64,000 nucleotides of DNA, taken from Ktedonobacter robiniae (GTDB lineage: Bacteria; Chloroflexota; Ktedonobacteria; Ktedonobacterales; Ktedonobacteraceae). The translations under genes were made by a program, and so were the position numbers. Each line of letters starts with the position of its first letter. Position 1 is the first letter of the stretch. Where the stretch lies: the NCBI RefSeq assembly GCF_016587375.1, contig NZ_BNJG01000002.1:1550001-1614000 (forward strand). Reading direction: 5' to 3'. The notes below the pieces were generated by a model. That model made no database searches and was not told the origin of the DNA. It saw only the letters and a program-made list of their open reading frames with translations. Positions 26,283 through 34,380 of this stretch are shown here, piece by piece.

Positions 26283-27047
26283 ATGAGAAGTCTCTGTTGT
26301 ATTTTGCTGAGTCTCATTGTATTGACGAGTTGCGGAACATCCTTGCAGCAGAATCGCCGCAGCGGGAGCACTCCAGCCAGCTCGCAAGTTCGCCTCCTCA
26401 TCTTCTCGCGCACGACAGGCTTCCGCCATGCCTCCATTCCCGATGGCATTGCCAGTATCAAGCAAATGGCAGCGGCGCAGCAGGTGGCTGTCGATGCAAC
26501 AGAGGATGCCTCGACGTTTACACCTGCCAATCTGATGCGCTATCGAGCTATCATCTTTTTAAGCACGAGCGGAAACGTCCTTGATGCTGCGCAGAAAGGG
26601 GCTTTTGAGGGCTACATACGAGCGGGGGGCGGCTATGTTGGTATCCATTCGGCCAGTGATACTGAGTATAATTGGCCCTGGTATGGACAACTGGTTGGTG
26701 CGTATTTCAAAAATCATCCCTCGCGCCTTCAACTGGCACGTCTCATGGTTGAGGAGAGATATCATTCCTCGACTGCGAAGCTCCCCGGATCCTGGACACG
26801 TGTCGATGAATGGTATAACTTCAGATCGAATCCTCGCAGTCATGTGCATGTATTGCTTACCATTGACGAGACTTCTTATCAAGGTGGCGAGATGAACGGT
26901 GATCATCCCATTTCCTGGTATCACAACTTTGATGGTGGACGTGCCTGGTACACTGCCATGGGTCACACGTCCGCGAGTTTCGCTGAGCCCCTGTTCCGTG
27001 CCCACCTCTGGGGTGGAATCCTCTATGCAGCCGGGCTCCCCTCCTGA
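26283..27047 (+). CDS. ThuA-domain lipoprotein
   Basis: 254 aa. A short signal peptide (LLSLIVLTSC) gives a lipobox with Cys17, so the protein is probably anchored outside the membrane. Residues about 35-250 are the ThuA glutamine-amidotransferase-like fold: RLLIFSRTTGFRHASIPDG, FTPANLMRYRAIIFLS, GGGYVGIHSASDTEYNW, and the C-terminal WYHNFDGGRAWYTAMGHT and HLWGGILYAAG. ThuA proteins act in disaccharide (trehalose-type) catabolism or as secreted sugar-binding modules; the exact role is unsettled. Single gene, ended by the palindrome at 27115-27180. Confidence 0.9.
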   Translation: MRSLCCILLSLIVLTSCGTSLQQNRRSGSTPASSQVRLLIFSRTTGFRHASIPDGIASIKQMAAAQQVAVDATEDASTFTPANLMRYRAIIFLSTSGNVLDAAQKGAFEGYIRAGGGYVGIHSASDTEYNWPWYGQLVGAYFKNHPSRLQLARLMVEERYHSSTAKLPGSWTRVDEWYNFRSNPRSHVHVLLTIDETSYQGGEMNGDHPISWYHNFDGGRAWYTAMGHTSASFAEPLFRAHLWGGILYAAGLPS

Positions 27048-27114
27048 CTGTCTCTTCTGCATGATAGGTCTGCCGCAACTTGCATACTCAGCAATTTGCA
27101 CATGTAGTTAAACT

Positions 27115-27180
27115 TCTGATTGATGGTGTGGTGCTGGTTGGCAGCTGCAGCTGCCAACCAGCACCACACCATCAATCAGA
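27115..27180. terminator. 66-bp perfect uninterrupted palindrome
   Basis: Positions 27115-27147 are the exact reverse complement of 27148-27180, with no spacer (centre CAGCTGCAGCTG). It lies between the convergent ThuA and sigma-fusion genes and can terminate both, but it is far longer than a terminator needs. Confidence 0.85.
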
Positions 27181-27227
27181 GCGAGCGCCGCAGGCGTGAG
27201 CTGTGAAAATGAAAAATGAATGTGCTA

Positions 27228-28580
27228 TTACTCCAGCACCAGTTCCATGATCTCCAGGTGGATCCAGTGGGAGGCGTAGGCGCGGAATGGTACCTGCTGC
27301 TTCAGGCCGAATTTATAGATGGCATAGGTGAGACCCCTGTTGGCTGCGTCTAGCAGCTTACCTACGTCTCTGCCGGGAGCCAGGTACTCCTTGATGATGG
27401 TGAATACCTGCTCCTGGCATGCCATGAAGAGTTGATAATAGGCGAGCTTGCCCTCCTCAATGACCTGGCTATCTGGCTGTACGCTACGGTATTCGGCGCG
27501 CTTCTTTTCCCTCTCAGACCGGGTCACTGTATGCGCCAGTTGCCGCTCTTGCTCCGGGCTGAGCGTGGGTGTGAGGTCGCGTAGATAATCCGCCAGGGCC
27601 AGGGTGCTCTCGTTGGTCTGTTCATCAACGGATGGTCTTACTGCTGCTCTGCGCTCGACCCCCAGGGATTGAAGCAGCCCATACGTGATCCCGTACTCGC
27701 TCTCTGCGCTTTGTAGGGCGCTCAAGATGTAGTGTGGGCTGATGGCCTTCTCTCCGTCCGCCAGGGCTTGTTGTTCCGCTCCGGCCAGAATGTGGCGCGC
27801 CTGCGGAGTGAAGGTAGTCTCGTCTTTGGTCCCGCCCTGGTCTCTGCCCACAAGGAAAAGCAAGCCAGAGCGAACATGCTCAAGCGTCATGCCCTGTTCG
27901 GCCAGGGGGGCCGCGGCACTCCCCTCGGCCAGGATACCCAGCAGGAGGTGCTCGGGTCCGATATAATAGTGCTGTAAAGCCAATGCCTCTTCTCTGGCCA
28001 GCTCAAGCACATGTTGTCCCTGCTTAGTGTAGGGAAGCACAATTTCATGCATTGGTGAAAGCTTCCTTTCTTCCATTTCAAAAAGAGCAGCCTGGCGCAA
28101 GGCACGCAGTTGTAGTACGCGCACATGTCCAGGGGTCAGGCCTAATTCTCGCCCAACCTCTGCCGCCGTATAACCCTGCATATAGCGCAGGAGTAATACC
28201 TGGCGCTCACGTTCAGGGAGCAGCGAGAGCAGGCGTTGGACGCGTACCTGTGCCTCTCCCTGCTTTAACTCCTGGGGAATAATGGCGTGTTCCTCCAGGG
28301 CCTCAAGAGGAAGAGCCGCACCCTGCGCTTGCTCCTGCCAGTAATCGGCAAGCGTGGTACGAGCGGCGGCATAAAGCCAGCTTCGAACTTGCCGCATGCC
28401 TCTGTCTTCAAGGAGCCAGCGCAGCGCCTTAAGAAAGACCGCGCTGGTCAAATCATCCGCTATCTCGGGTCGCCGCACCTTATGAAGGATAAAGGCGTGA
28501 ACTTCGACATAGTGCTCACGGAAGATCGCTTCCATGAGTGTGTATCGCTGCCTCTCCCTCTCTGAAAAGGATATTTCCAT
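27228..28580 (-). CDS. ECF sigma factor fused to Clp-N repeats and a sigma-like C-terminus
   Basis: 450 aa from the ATG 28580; an open frame continues to 28736 but it is read from a repeat (28647-28746) and is rejected. Residues 15-85 look like ECF sigma region 2 (PEIADDLTSAVFLKALR), 112-166 like region 4 (LLPERERQVLLLRYMQG, AEVGRELGLTPGHVRVLQ). Residues 180-310 are a double Clp-N domain (YIGPEHLLLGILAEG, ISPHYILSALQ). Residues 325-350 (LADYLRDLTPTLSPEQERQL) recall sigma-70 region 1.2 and 375-447 (NRGLTYAIYKFGLKQQVPFR, AYASHWIHLEIM) recall region 2. It may be a sigma factor gated through its Clp-N part; no anti-sigma gene is adjacent. Confidence 0.85.
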   Translation of the reverse strand: MEISFSERERQRYTLMEAIFREHYVEVHAFILHKVRRPEIADDLTSAVFLKALRWLLEDRGMRQVRSWLYAAARTTLADYWQEQAQGAALPLEALEEHAIIPQELKQGEAQVRVQRLLSLLPERERQVLLLRYMQGYTAAEVGRELGLTPGHVRVLQLRALRQAALFEMEERKLSPMHEIVLPYTKQGQHVLELAREEALALQHYYIGPEHLLLGILAEGSAAAPLAEQGMTLEHVRSGLLFLVGRDQGGTKDETTFTPQARHILAGAEQQALADGEKAISPHYILSALQSAESEYGITYGLLQSLGVERRAAVRPSVDEQTNESTLALADYLRDLTPTLSPEQERQLAHTVTRSEREKKRAEYRSVQPDSQVIEEGKLAYYQLFMACQEQVFTIIKEYLAPGRDVGKLLDAANRGLTYAIYKFGLKQQVPFRAYASHWIHLEIMELVLE

Positions 28581-28646
28581 GACTGCTTTTGTATCTCCCT
28601 CTCTGCTCACCTTTCCATATATATATAACAGGCGGGCGTTACAGAG

Positions 28647-28746
28647 TGTAGGATCCATGCTAGCATGGGCTTCCGAGCGCAGCGACTTTCCCACACCTGG
28701 ATGTCGGCTTGTGGGTGCAAGAGTCCATGCCAGCATGGACCCTACA
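28647..28746. repeat. Family-A dispersed palindrome (copy 4, diverged left arm)
   Basis: Right arm matches other copies; left arm has two or three changes (GGATCCATGCTAGCATGGGC). Centre carries CGAGCGCAGCGAC. Located in the leader of the sigma-fusion gene. Confidence 0.8.
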
Positions 28747-28750
28747 AATA

Positions 28751-28790
28751 CACAAAGCCCCTGGTGCGATATCTCGCCAGGGGCTTTGTG
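28751..28790 (-). terminator. Terminator hairpin downstream of the COG4315 gene
   Basis: 14-bp perfect stem CACAAAGCCCCTGG (28751-28764) with CCAGGGGCTTTGTG (28777-28790). It follows the leftward lipoprotein gene and precedes the sigma-fusion leader. Confidence 0.75.
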
Positions 28791-28812
28791 TATTATTGCT
28801 GTAGAGGGCTAT

Positions 28813-29358
28813 TTATAGACCGGTGGGGATGCTGGGGGTGGCGGGCTGCCAGGGCGAGTTATCGGCCAGGGGTGCATTGAAGTCGCCGGGCTTCTTGTCA
28901 CCAACGTAGGTGTAGAGGGGATAGCCCTGGTAGAAGACGACCTGGCGTCCCATATAATCGGTGCCCACACTCAGTTTACCGGGAAGTTTGGTGGTAGAGG
29001 TCGGTGTGCCCGTTCTATTGTAGAGCAGGGGCTTCCAGGTTTTGGCGCATGCGCCGTCACAGCTAAAGCCACTTGCTCCCTGCCACTCATGGACATACAG
29101 CGTGAAGCCTTTGGTGGTCGTCAGAACGGTGAACGTGCTCCCCACCGCTTGATGGGATGGAACCTGGCCTACGGATACTACGACTGAAGACGAGGTTTTT
29201 TGTGATGCATTTGCGGTAGTCGATTGCGTGGTAGACGTGTTGAGTGTTGTGGCGAGTGTATTGGCGCCAGTCGTCGAAGCGGTGGGACCGCAGGCCGCCA
29301 GAATTCCGACTAGCAGCAGGGCGAGGCCCAGGCTAAAAACGAGGTTTTTCAAACGCAT
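28813..29358 (-). CDS. COG4315-type lipoprotein (secreted repeat protein)
   Basis: 181 aa from the ATG 29358 with AGGAG upstream; the longer frame to 29517 lacks a ribosome site. Signal peptide with lipobox LAAC, lipidated Cys23, then a Ser/Thr/Asn-rich linker (about 25-75). The globular part holds the family repeats: GFTLYVHEWQ, FSCDGACAKTWKPLL with a Cys pair, and the second repeat RQVVFYQGYPLYTYVGDKKPG. Members are extracytoplasmic proteins of unknown function, often near redox genes. The single Cys pair can form a disulfide. A 30-bp perfect palindrome lies 164 bp upstream. Confidence 0.9.
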   Translation of the reverse strand: MRLKNLVFSLGLALLLVGILAACGPTASTTGANTLATTLNTSTTQSTTANASQKTSSSVVVSVGQVPSHQAVGSTFTVLTTTKGFTLYVHEWQGASGFSCDGACAKTWKPLLYNRTGTPTSTTKLPGKLSVGTDYMGRQVVFYQGYPLYTYVGDKKPGDFNAPLADNSPWQPATPSIPTGL

Positions 29359-29521
29359 AGTGTTTTTTCTCCTGTGTTCATAAATGGTTTTTTGACATAG
29401 TTTTTCATTGGGCACATAGGCATTCCAAAACTTATGGATGGGCTGAAGCAGCCACGAGAGAAGCTTTATCCTCTCCACTGTGTTCACCGACTTGAACAAA
29501 AGATACCATACGAGCAAGCTA

Positions 29522-29551
29522 CATCATATGGGTCATATGACCCATATGATG
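29522..29551. promoter_or_regulatory. 30-bp perfect palindrome, likely operator
   Basis: CATCATATGGGTCAT and its exact reverse complement meet without spacer. Inside it, CATATG occurs three times (29526, 29535 and 29543). It lies in the shared upstream region of the COG4315 and LacI genes, where a regulator could bind. Confidence 0.6.
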
Positions 29552-29645
29552 AGGAATGTGAGCTAGTTCACATTTTGCATTAGTCTGCTCTCAGCAGGGT
29601 CTGAAGTGCTAAAGTGCTAAAGTGTTAGAGGGCTAAATATCGACC

Positions 29646-29675
29646 TTGACTTTTCTCTTCATTGCCGGGTATACT
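29646..29675 (+). promoter_or_regulatory. Promoter of the LacI-family gene
   Basis: TTGACT (29646-29651), 18-bp spacer, TATACT (29670-29675). The start point would fall inside the twin operators that follow. Confidence 0.75.
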
Positions 29676-29676
29676 T

Positions 29677-29705
29677 ACAAAAACGTTTTTCAAAAACGTT
29701 TTTGT
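29677..29705. promoter_or_regulatory. Twin LacI-type operators
   Basis: Two back-to-back copies of AAAAACGTTTTT (ACAAAAACGTTTTT, then CAAAAACGTTTTTG), each a palindrome with the central CG typical of LacI/GalR operators. They overlap the expected transcription start, so autoregulation is likely. Confidence 0.8.
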
Positions 29706-29737
29706 ATTCTTTCCCTGGTAAAATGGAGGTCGGCCTG

Positions 29738-30808
29738 ATGCGCCGCAAAACGGTAACCATACGCGATGTAGCCCAGCGTGCCCAGGTTTCGGTCAGTACT
29801 GTTTCTCAGGTCTTAAATGGGAATCATAGCTATGTCAGCGCAGATAAGTGCGAGCGTGTCTTACAGGCGGCTGAAGAGCTACAGTATCGTCCGAACGCGA
29901 TTGCCAGGAGCATGGTGAAGCAGCGGACGGGGACCGTGGGAATGATCTTCACCTCGGTGGTTGATCACCTGTTTATACATACCATTAAGAGTGCGCAGGC
30001 CGTTCTGAGACCGGAGGGCTACACTATTTTTCTGGCCGATACTCCCGATATCGAGAGTGAGATCCAGGCGATTGCGGCTTTACAAGATCGCCAGGTCGAT
30101 GGGTTTATTTTTGTCTCGATGACCTCCGTGGCGGATTCAGCCCATCTCCAGCGCCTCAAAGAAGAAGAGGTGCCCTTTGTTGTCATCAATCGTCCGCGCG
30201 TACAGGCCTATGACTTCAATCAGATTCAGTGGAACGATTGGGAGGCAGGCTACCTCGCGACCAGGCACTTGCTCAACCTGGGCCACACATTCATTGCCAC
30301 AATCAGTGGGCCTCGCCAGGGAGAGCCTCATTGGCAAAGTGCCTTTGATCGCCATGAGGGTTGGCAGAAAGCCCTGACGGAGCAGGGAATCACGGTTTCA
30401 CCCGACTGGATATTTGATGGTAACTATACCTGTCAGGGAGGCTATGTAGCCGCTACACAGCTTCTTAAGCAGGCTGGATCAAAGAGTAAGTTGCCAACCG
30501 CGCTCTTTGTTGCCAATGAGGAGATGTCCATCGGCGTCTTAAGGGCGCTTCATTATGCTGGTGTTCGTGTTCCACAGGATATCGCCCTGGTTAATGTTGG
30601 TGATACCTCCTTTACAGCTCATATGACCCCAGCATTGACGACACTTGCTCATCCGGTCGCTGAAGCGGGCCAAATTGCGGCCCAAATTCTCTTGAAGCAA
30701 TTTGCCGTCAAAGAACTGCTGCCAGCACAAAAAGTGATGCTCAGCTTTGCTATGCGGATACGTGAGTCCTGTGGCTCTAACCCGGAACCCTCTGAACTAT
30801 TTTTCTAA
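29738..30808 (+). CDS. LacI-family transcriptional regulator
   Basis: 356 aa from the ATG at 29738 with GGAGG 8 nt upstream. Residues 4-55 are the LacI helix-turn-helix and hinge (TIRDVAQRAQVSVSTVSQVL, YRPNAIARSMVKQ). The rest is a sugar-binding periplasmic-protein-like domain (GTVGMIFTSVVDH, DGFIFVSMTS, GYLATRHLLNLGH, NEEMSIGVLRALHYAGVRVP). It should sense a sugar and repress its own promoter through the twin AAAAACGTTTTT sites. The sugar ABC genes downstream run in the same direction and are the likely targets, although they lie beyond a long hairpin. Confidence 0.93.
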   Translation: MRRKTVTIRDVAQRAQVSVSTVSQVLNGNHSYVSADKCERVLQAAEELQYRPNAIARSMVKQRTGTVGMIFTSVVDHLFIHTIKSAQAVLRPEGYTIFLADTPDIESEIQAIAALQDRQVDGFIFVSMTSVADSAHLQRLKEEEVPFVVINRPRVQAYDFNQIQWNDWEAGYLATRHLLNLGHTFIATISGPRQGEPHWQSAFDRHEGWQKALTEQGITVSPDWIFDGNYTCQGGYVAATQLLKQAGSKSKLPTALFVANEEMSIGVLRALHYAGVRVPQDIALVNVGDTSFTAHMTPALTTLAHPVAEAGQIAAQILLKQFAVKELLPAQKVMLSFAMRIRESCGSNPEPSELFF

Positions 30809-30865
30809 TTTTTTGTGATGTGATGATTGGCTGGCTCTGCCAGCCAATCATCACATCACAAAAAA
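30809..30865. terminator. 26-bp-arm hairpin between LacI gene and sugar ABC genes
   Basis: Arms 30809-30834 and 30840-30865, with T6 at one end and A6 at the other, so it can terminate in both directions. It would separate the regulator transcript from the ABC genes or reduce read-through. Confidence 0.8.
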
Positions 30866-30995
30866 ATGAATGACTCGGCCTCTCAGGCCAAAAAACATAA
30901 GAAAGGAGCATAAAAGCGAGGAATGTTTCTTAAGAAGAGTAAAGAAGCTCTTCTAAATGAGCAATGTGCAAGGAAAAAGCAAAGGAGACAAAGTT

Positions 30996-32333
30996 GTGAA
31001 AACTTATTTGCGACGCACCCCCCTGTATTCTTCGTTGATCGTCGTCTTGTTACTCATGCTGACCGCGTGCGGCGGCACTTCTTCCGGAAATACCTCTGGC
31101 CAGACGCTCCATGTGCTGGTGGGCGCCAATACCACGTATCCCACCCAGCAGAAACAATGGATGCAACAAATTGGGACAGAATTTAACAAGCTCACCGGGT
31201 CTACGATTGCCTGGGATACCTATAGTAGCTCAAGCGAGGAGCAGACCAAGCTGCAAACCGCGATTGTTAGCGGCAACGGTCCCGATATATTTAGCCTGGG
31301 GACAACCTTTGTCCCAACCGCGCAAGCTACCAACGGTTTTGTGACGCTGAGCGATGCTGATTGGCAGCAGGTCGGCGGGAAGAGCAAATTCTTCCCCCAG
31401 CAGCTAACCATGGCAGGCAAGACTCCCGATCAGACGATTGGAATTCCCTGGATCATGGCGCCCTTTGCGATGGTCTACAATAAGGACCTCTTCCAGAAGG
31501 CGGGTATTACCACTCCCCCTACGACCTGGACCGAGTTCATTCAGGATGCCCAGAAGATAAACCAGCCCTCGGCGGGAGTGTATGGCACCGAGATCGACCC
31601 CTCGGACTCGTTCGATACGTGGAAGGTTATCTGGACCCTCAGCAAACAGTTGGGTAAGGATTTCCTTTCGCCAGATCTCAAGACCGCTCAGTTAAATAGT
31701 CCTGAGGCCCAGACTGCTCTCCAATTCTGGTTTGATTGGGCGACAAAATACAAGATCACCGATCCAAATGCCATGTCCTGGAAATCGGGAGATGCCACGC
31801 GCGCCTTTGGTAGTGGCAAAGTGGGCATGCAGCTCATGGTCTCCACATCGATCATTCCGACCCTCGACAAGTCTGGTCTGGCTGGCCACTATGCCTTTGC
31901 TCCCATGCCTACCGTCCCATATGGTATGCAGCAGCGGCCCGCCAATGGTATTGCCGCGACCTCGATTGTTTCGGGCCAGATGCTGGCTATTGCTAAGTAC
32001 TCGAATCAAAAAGACCTGGCCTTGAAACTTATCAATCTGCTCACCGATAATCAGCACCAACTAGACTGGCATAAGACGTTTGGCGACCTCCCGGCTAATG
32101 CCGCAGCCGCCAATCAGTTAGCTAGCCAGGACGCTCTAACGGCCGCGTTTATCCAGGCTGAGGCTGGAGCTACGCCGACACCTTTCTCTGGCTCCTGGGC
32201 CTCTATCCAGGTTTCCATGGCTGGCGTCTGTTCCAAAGTAGCCAACCTGGTCGCTACGAATCAATATTCGCCTTCTTCGATCAAGCCCTTGCTTGACCAG
32301 GCGAATCAGCAGATTCAAGGCTCACTGCACTAG
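30996..32333 (+). CDS. Sugar ABC transporter substrate-binding lipoprotein (SBP family 1)
   Basis: 445 aa from the GTG at 30996, which has GGAG 8 nt upstream; an ATG at 30957 would add 13 charged residues before the signal peptide. Lipobox LTAC with Cys25. The mature protein is a family-1 extracellular solute-binding protein: LHVLVGANTTYPTQQK, GNGPDIFSLGTTF, PWIMAPFAMVYNKDLFQKAG, FGSGKVGMQLMVST. It captures a sugar or oligosaccharide outside the membrane and hands it to the two permeases downstream. The sugar cannot be read from the sequence. Confidence 0.92.
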   Translation: MKTYLRRTPLYSSLIVVLLLMLTACGGTSSGNTSGQTLHVLVGANTTYPTQQKQWMQQIGTEFNKLTGSTIAWDTYSSSSEEQTKLQTAIVSGNGPDIFSLGTTFVPTAQATNGFVTLSDADWQQVGGKSKFFPQQLTMAGKTPDQTIGIPWIMAPFAMVYNKDLFQKAGITTPPTTWTEFIQDAQKINQPSAGVYGTEIDPSDSFDTWKVIWTLSKQLGKDFLSPDLKTAQLNSPEAQTALQFWFDWATKYKITDPNAMSWKSGDATRAFGSGKVGMQLMVSTSIIPTLDKSGLAGHYAFAPMPTVPYGMQQRPANGIAATSIVSGQMLAIAKYSNQKDLALKLINLLTDNQHQLDWHKTFGDLPANAAAANQLASQDALTAAFIQAEAGATPTPFSGSWASIQVSMAGVCSKVANLVATNQYSPSSIKPLLDQANQQIQGSLH

Positions 32334-32405
32334 AGAAATTTCTTCTTCTGTGCGGGATTCACCTGTATTGTGCAGGCGAATCCCGCGACCGAAAAGGTGG
32401 TAGCT

Positions 32406-33386
32406 ATGTCTATTAGTTCTACACCAGAAAAGATGCCACCCCCAATTCGCACGACCGGCGCGTTAAATAAGCGTTTGCTGCGCAAGGGCATTGGCAGCCA
32501 TCGCCCTTTGTGGCTGCTCTGGCCGGGGCTCGTGCTGCTGTTGGTTATCGTTGGCATTCCTTTTCTGATCGCTTTCTATATCAGCTTTCTCAACCTCGAT
32601 CAATATAGCCTGCGTAGCTGGCTAGGAGCTCCATGGGTCGGCTTGAGCAACTACCTTGCCGCCTTTACTAATGGGAACGTGGTTGGGGCATCCCTGCTTG
32701 TCTCGCTAGGCGTCAGCCTGGGTTTCTCGCTGCTTACTACGCTGTTCATTGTGCCTATTGGCATCCTGGCGGCGCTGACGGTGAACACGCCGTATCGCGG
32801 GCGAGCCTTAGTGCGCATTCTCTATCTAATCCCTTATGTCATCCCTACCTTTGTCACGGCGCTGATCTGGCGTATGATGTTCTTAAATGGGACGGGCCTG
32901 GTTGATCGTTTTCTGGCGGCTATTCATGTTGCTAACGTCAATACCTATTGGCTGCTTGGCGCGAATAGCTTCTGGGCGATGGTGATCGCTGATACCTGGG
33001 CCTCGTGGCCGTTTATTTATATGCTGACCCTGGCTGGATTACAATCCCTCCCCTCCGAGGTCTACGACTCAGCCGCGGTAGATGGAGCAAATTTCCGGCA
33101 GAAGATGCTATACATTGTTCTACCCCACTTGCGCCATACGCTGGCGCTGGCTGTATTGCTCTCCACGCTTAACCACTTCAATAACTTTACCCTGCCCTTC
33201 GTCATGTTTGGGACGCCTCCTCCCATTCAGGCTGATGTGCTCCCCCTCAACATCTATGCCTCTTCATTCCAGCTCTTTAATTTCGGCGGTGGCGCCGCCA
33301 TGTCGGTGGTTACGCTGATCCTTGTGTTAATCCCCGGATTCCTCTATATCCGCTCGTTGCGCTTGAGTGAGGTGAAGGCATCATGA
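32406..33386 (+). CDS. Sugar ABC transporter permease (MalF/UgpA type)
   Basis: 326 aa from the ATG at 32406 (AAGGTGG upstream). Six to seven membrane segments; the first at about 38-60 (LLWPGLVLLLVIVGIPFLIA). The cytoplasmic EAA loop that docks the ATPase reads VYDSAAVDGANFRQKMLYIV. It forms the membrane channel with the next gene product, whose start overlaps its stop by 4 bp. No ATPase gene follows, as is common for CUT1 transporters that share a general ATPase encoded elsewhere. Confidence 0.92.
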   Translation: MSISSTPEKMPPPIRTTGALNKRLLRKGIGSHRPLWLLWPGLVLLLVIVGIPFLIAFYISFLNLDQYSLRSWLGAPWVGLSNYLAAFTNGNVVGASLLVSLGVSLGFSLLTTLFIVPIGILAALTVNTPYRGRALVRILYLIPYVIPTFVTALIWRMMFLNGTGLVDRFLAAIHVANVNTYWLLGANSFWAMVIADTWASWPFIYMLTLAGLQSLPSEVYDSAAVDGANFRQKMLYIVLPHLRHTLALAVLLSTLNHFNNFTLPFVMFGTPPPIQADVLPLNIYASSFQLFNFGGGAAMSVVTLILVLIPGFLYIRSLRLSEVKAS

Positions 33387-34255
33387 GGCACCGCAACAAT
33401 TACAATGCGCAGGAAGTTTTACCGCCATGGGTGCGCTGGCTACTGATCGTGGTGCTGGCGATTTTTGTCCTGATCCCCGTTGGATATATGCTCCTGCTCT
33501 CCGTGACACCGGATATCGAGGTGAATGGTGAGCACCTCTTGCCATCCCACTGGGCCTTTGAAAACTATGTGCAAATGTGGTCCACGATCAATCTTGCTCA
33601 GGGCCTCTTCAATAGCGTGCTTATCTCGCTGGTTGCGAGCACGATTGCGGTGGTTCTGGCCGTTGGGGCTGCGTATGTGATTACGCGCTTTCATTTTCGT
33701 GGTCGCATCGCCTACCTGTATTCCCTTATTGGTTTGCAGGCCATTCCAAGCATCATGCTCCTGCTGCCCCTCTTTGTGCTTTTCGTCTCCCTGCAAAGCT
33801 TCTTGCAAGTGAAACTGGTTGGGAGCTATACTGGGGTAATTATTACCTACCTGACCTTCTCACTGCCTTTCGCAACCTGGCTGCTGGTGACGTATCTCGC
33901 CAATATTCCCCTTGATGTCGAGGAGGCGGCTATGATCGATGGGGCCACGCGGCTGCAAACCCTCTGGCGTATCATTGTACCCCTGGCGCTGCCCGGCCTG
34001 GTAGTCGCCCTGGTCTTTTCGTTCTTGACAGGTTGGAACGATGTGCTCTTTGCTAGCGTACTGACCTCGCAAGAGACGCAGACGGTCGGCGTACAGTTGC
34101 AGGCCTTTAGTGCCGCTCAGGAAGGCGGGGCGCTGCCACTCTATGGTCAGCTCATGAGCGCCGCTCTGATGAGCGGGCTACCCGTGGTCATCTTGTACCT
34201 GGTGTTTCAGAAATACCTGATCGGCGGCCTGACCGCTGGCAGCGTAAAAGGATGA
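33383..34255 (+). CDS. Sugar ABC transporter permease (MalG/UgpE type)
   Basis: 290 aa; ATGA overlap with the preceding gene indicates translational coupling. Six membrane segments, the first about 15-37 (WVRWLLIVVLAIFVLIPVGY). EAA loop: DVEEAAMIDGATRLQTLWRI. It is the second channel subunit of the CUT1 importer. A family-D repeat lies a few bases after the stop. Confidence 0.92.
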   Translation: MRHRNNYNAQEVLPPWVRWLLIVVLAIFVLIPVGYMLLLSVTPDIEVNGEHLLPSHWAFENYVQMWSTINLAQGLFNSVLISLVASTIAVVLAVGAAYVITRFHFRGRIAYLYSLIGLQAIPSIMLLLPLFVLFVSLQSFLQVKLVGSYTGVIITYLTFSLPFATWLLVTYLANIPLDVEEAAMIDGATRLQTLWRIIVPLALPGLVVALVFSFLTGWNDVLFASVLTSQETQTVGVQLQAFSAAQEGGALPLYGQLMSAALMSGLPVVILYLVFQKYLIGGLTAGSVKG

Positions 34256-34261
34256 TTCAAA

Positions 34262-34283
34262 GGGCGCGTACGTAAGTAGCACA
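34262..34283. repeat. Family-D repeat fragment
   Basis: GGGCGCGTACGTAAGTAGCACA, 6 bp after the permease stop; matches 44086-44110 and the reverse complement of 43741-43764 at most positions. Confidence 0.5.
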
Positions 34284-34380
34284 TCTTGACAGTTCCCTTT
34301 ATTTTATATAATATATCGGAAGTGGATATATCCGAAGGTGATACAAATATATTGCAAATCAAGGTAGAAGGAACTGTAAA

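Noticed and set aside
28581..28736. 52-residue N-terminal extension of the sigma-fusion protein
   Set aside because: These codons come from a family-A repeat and the spacer; the ECF domain starts soon after the ATG at 28580.
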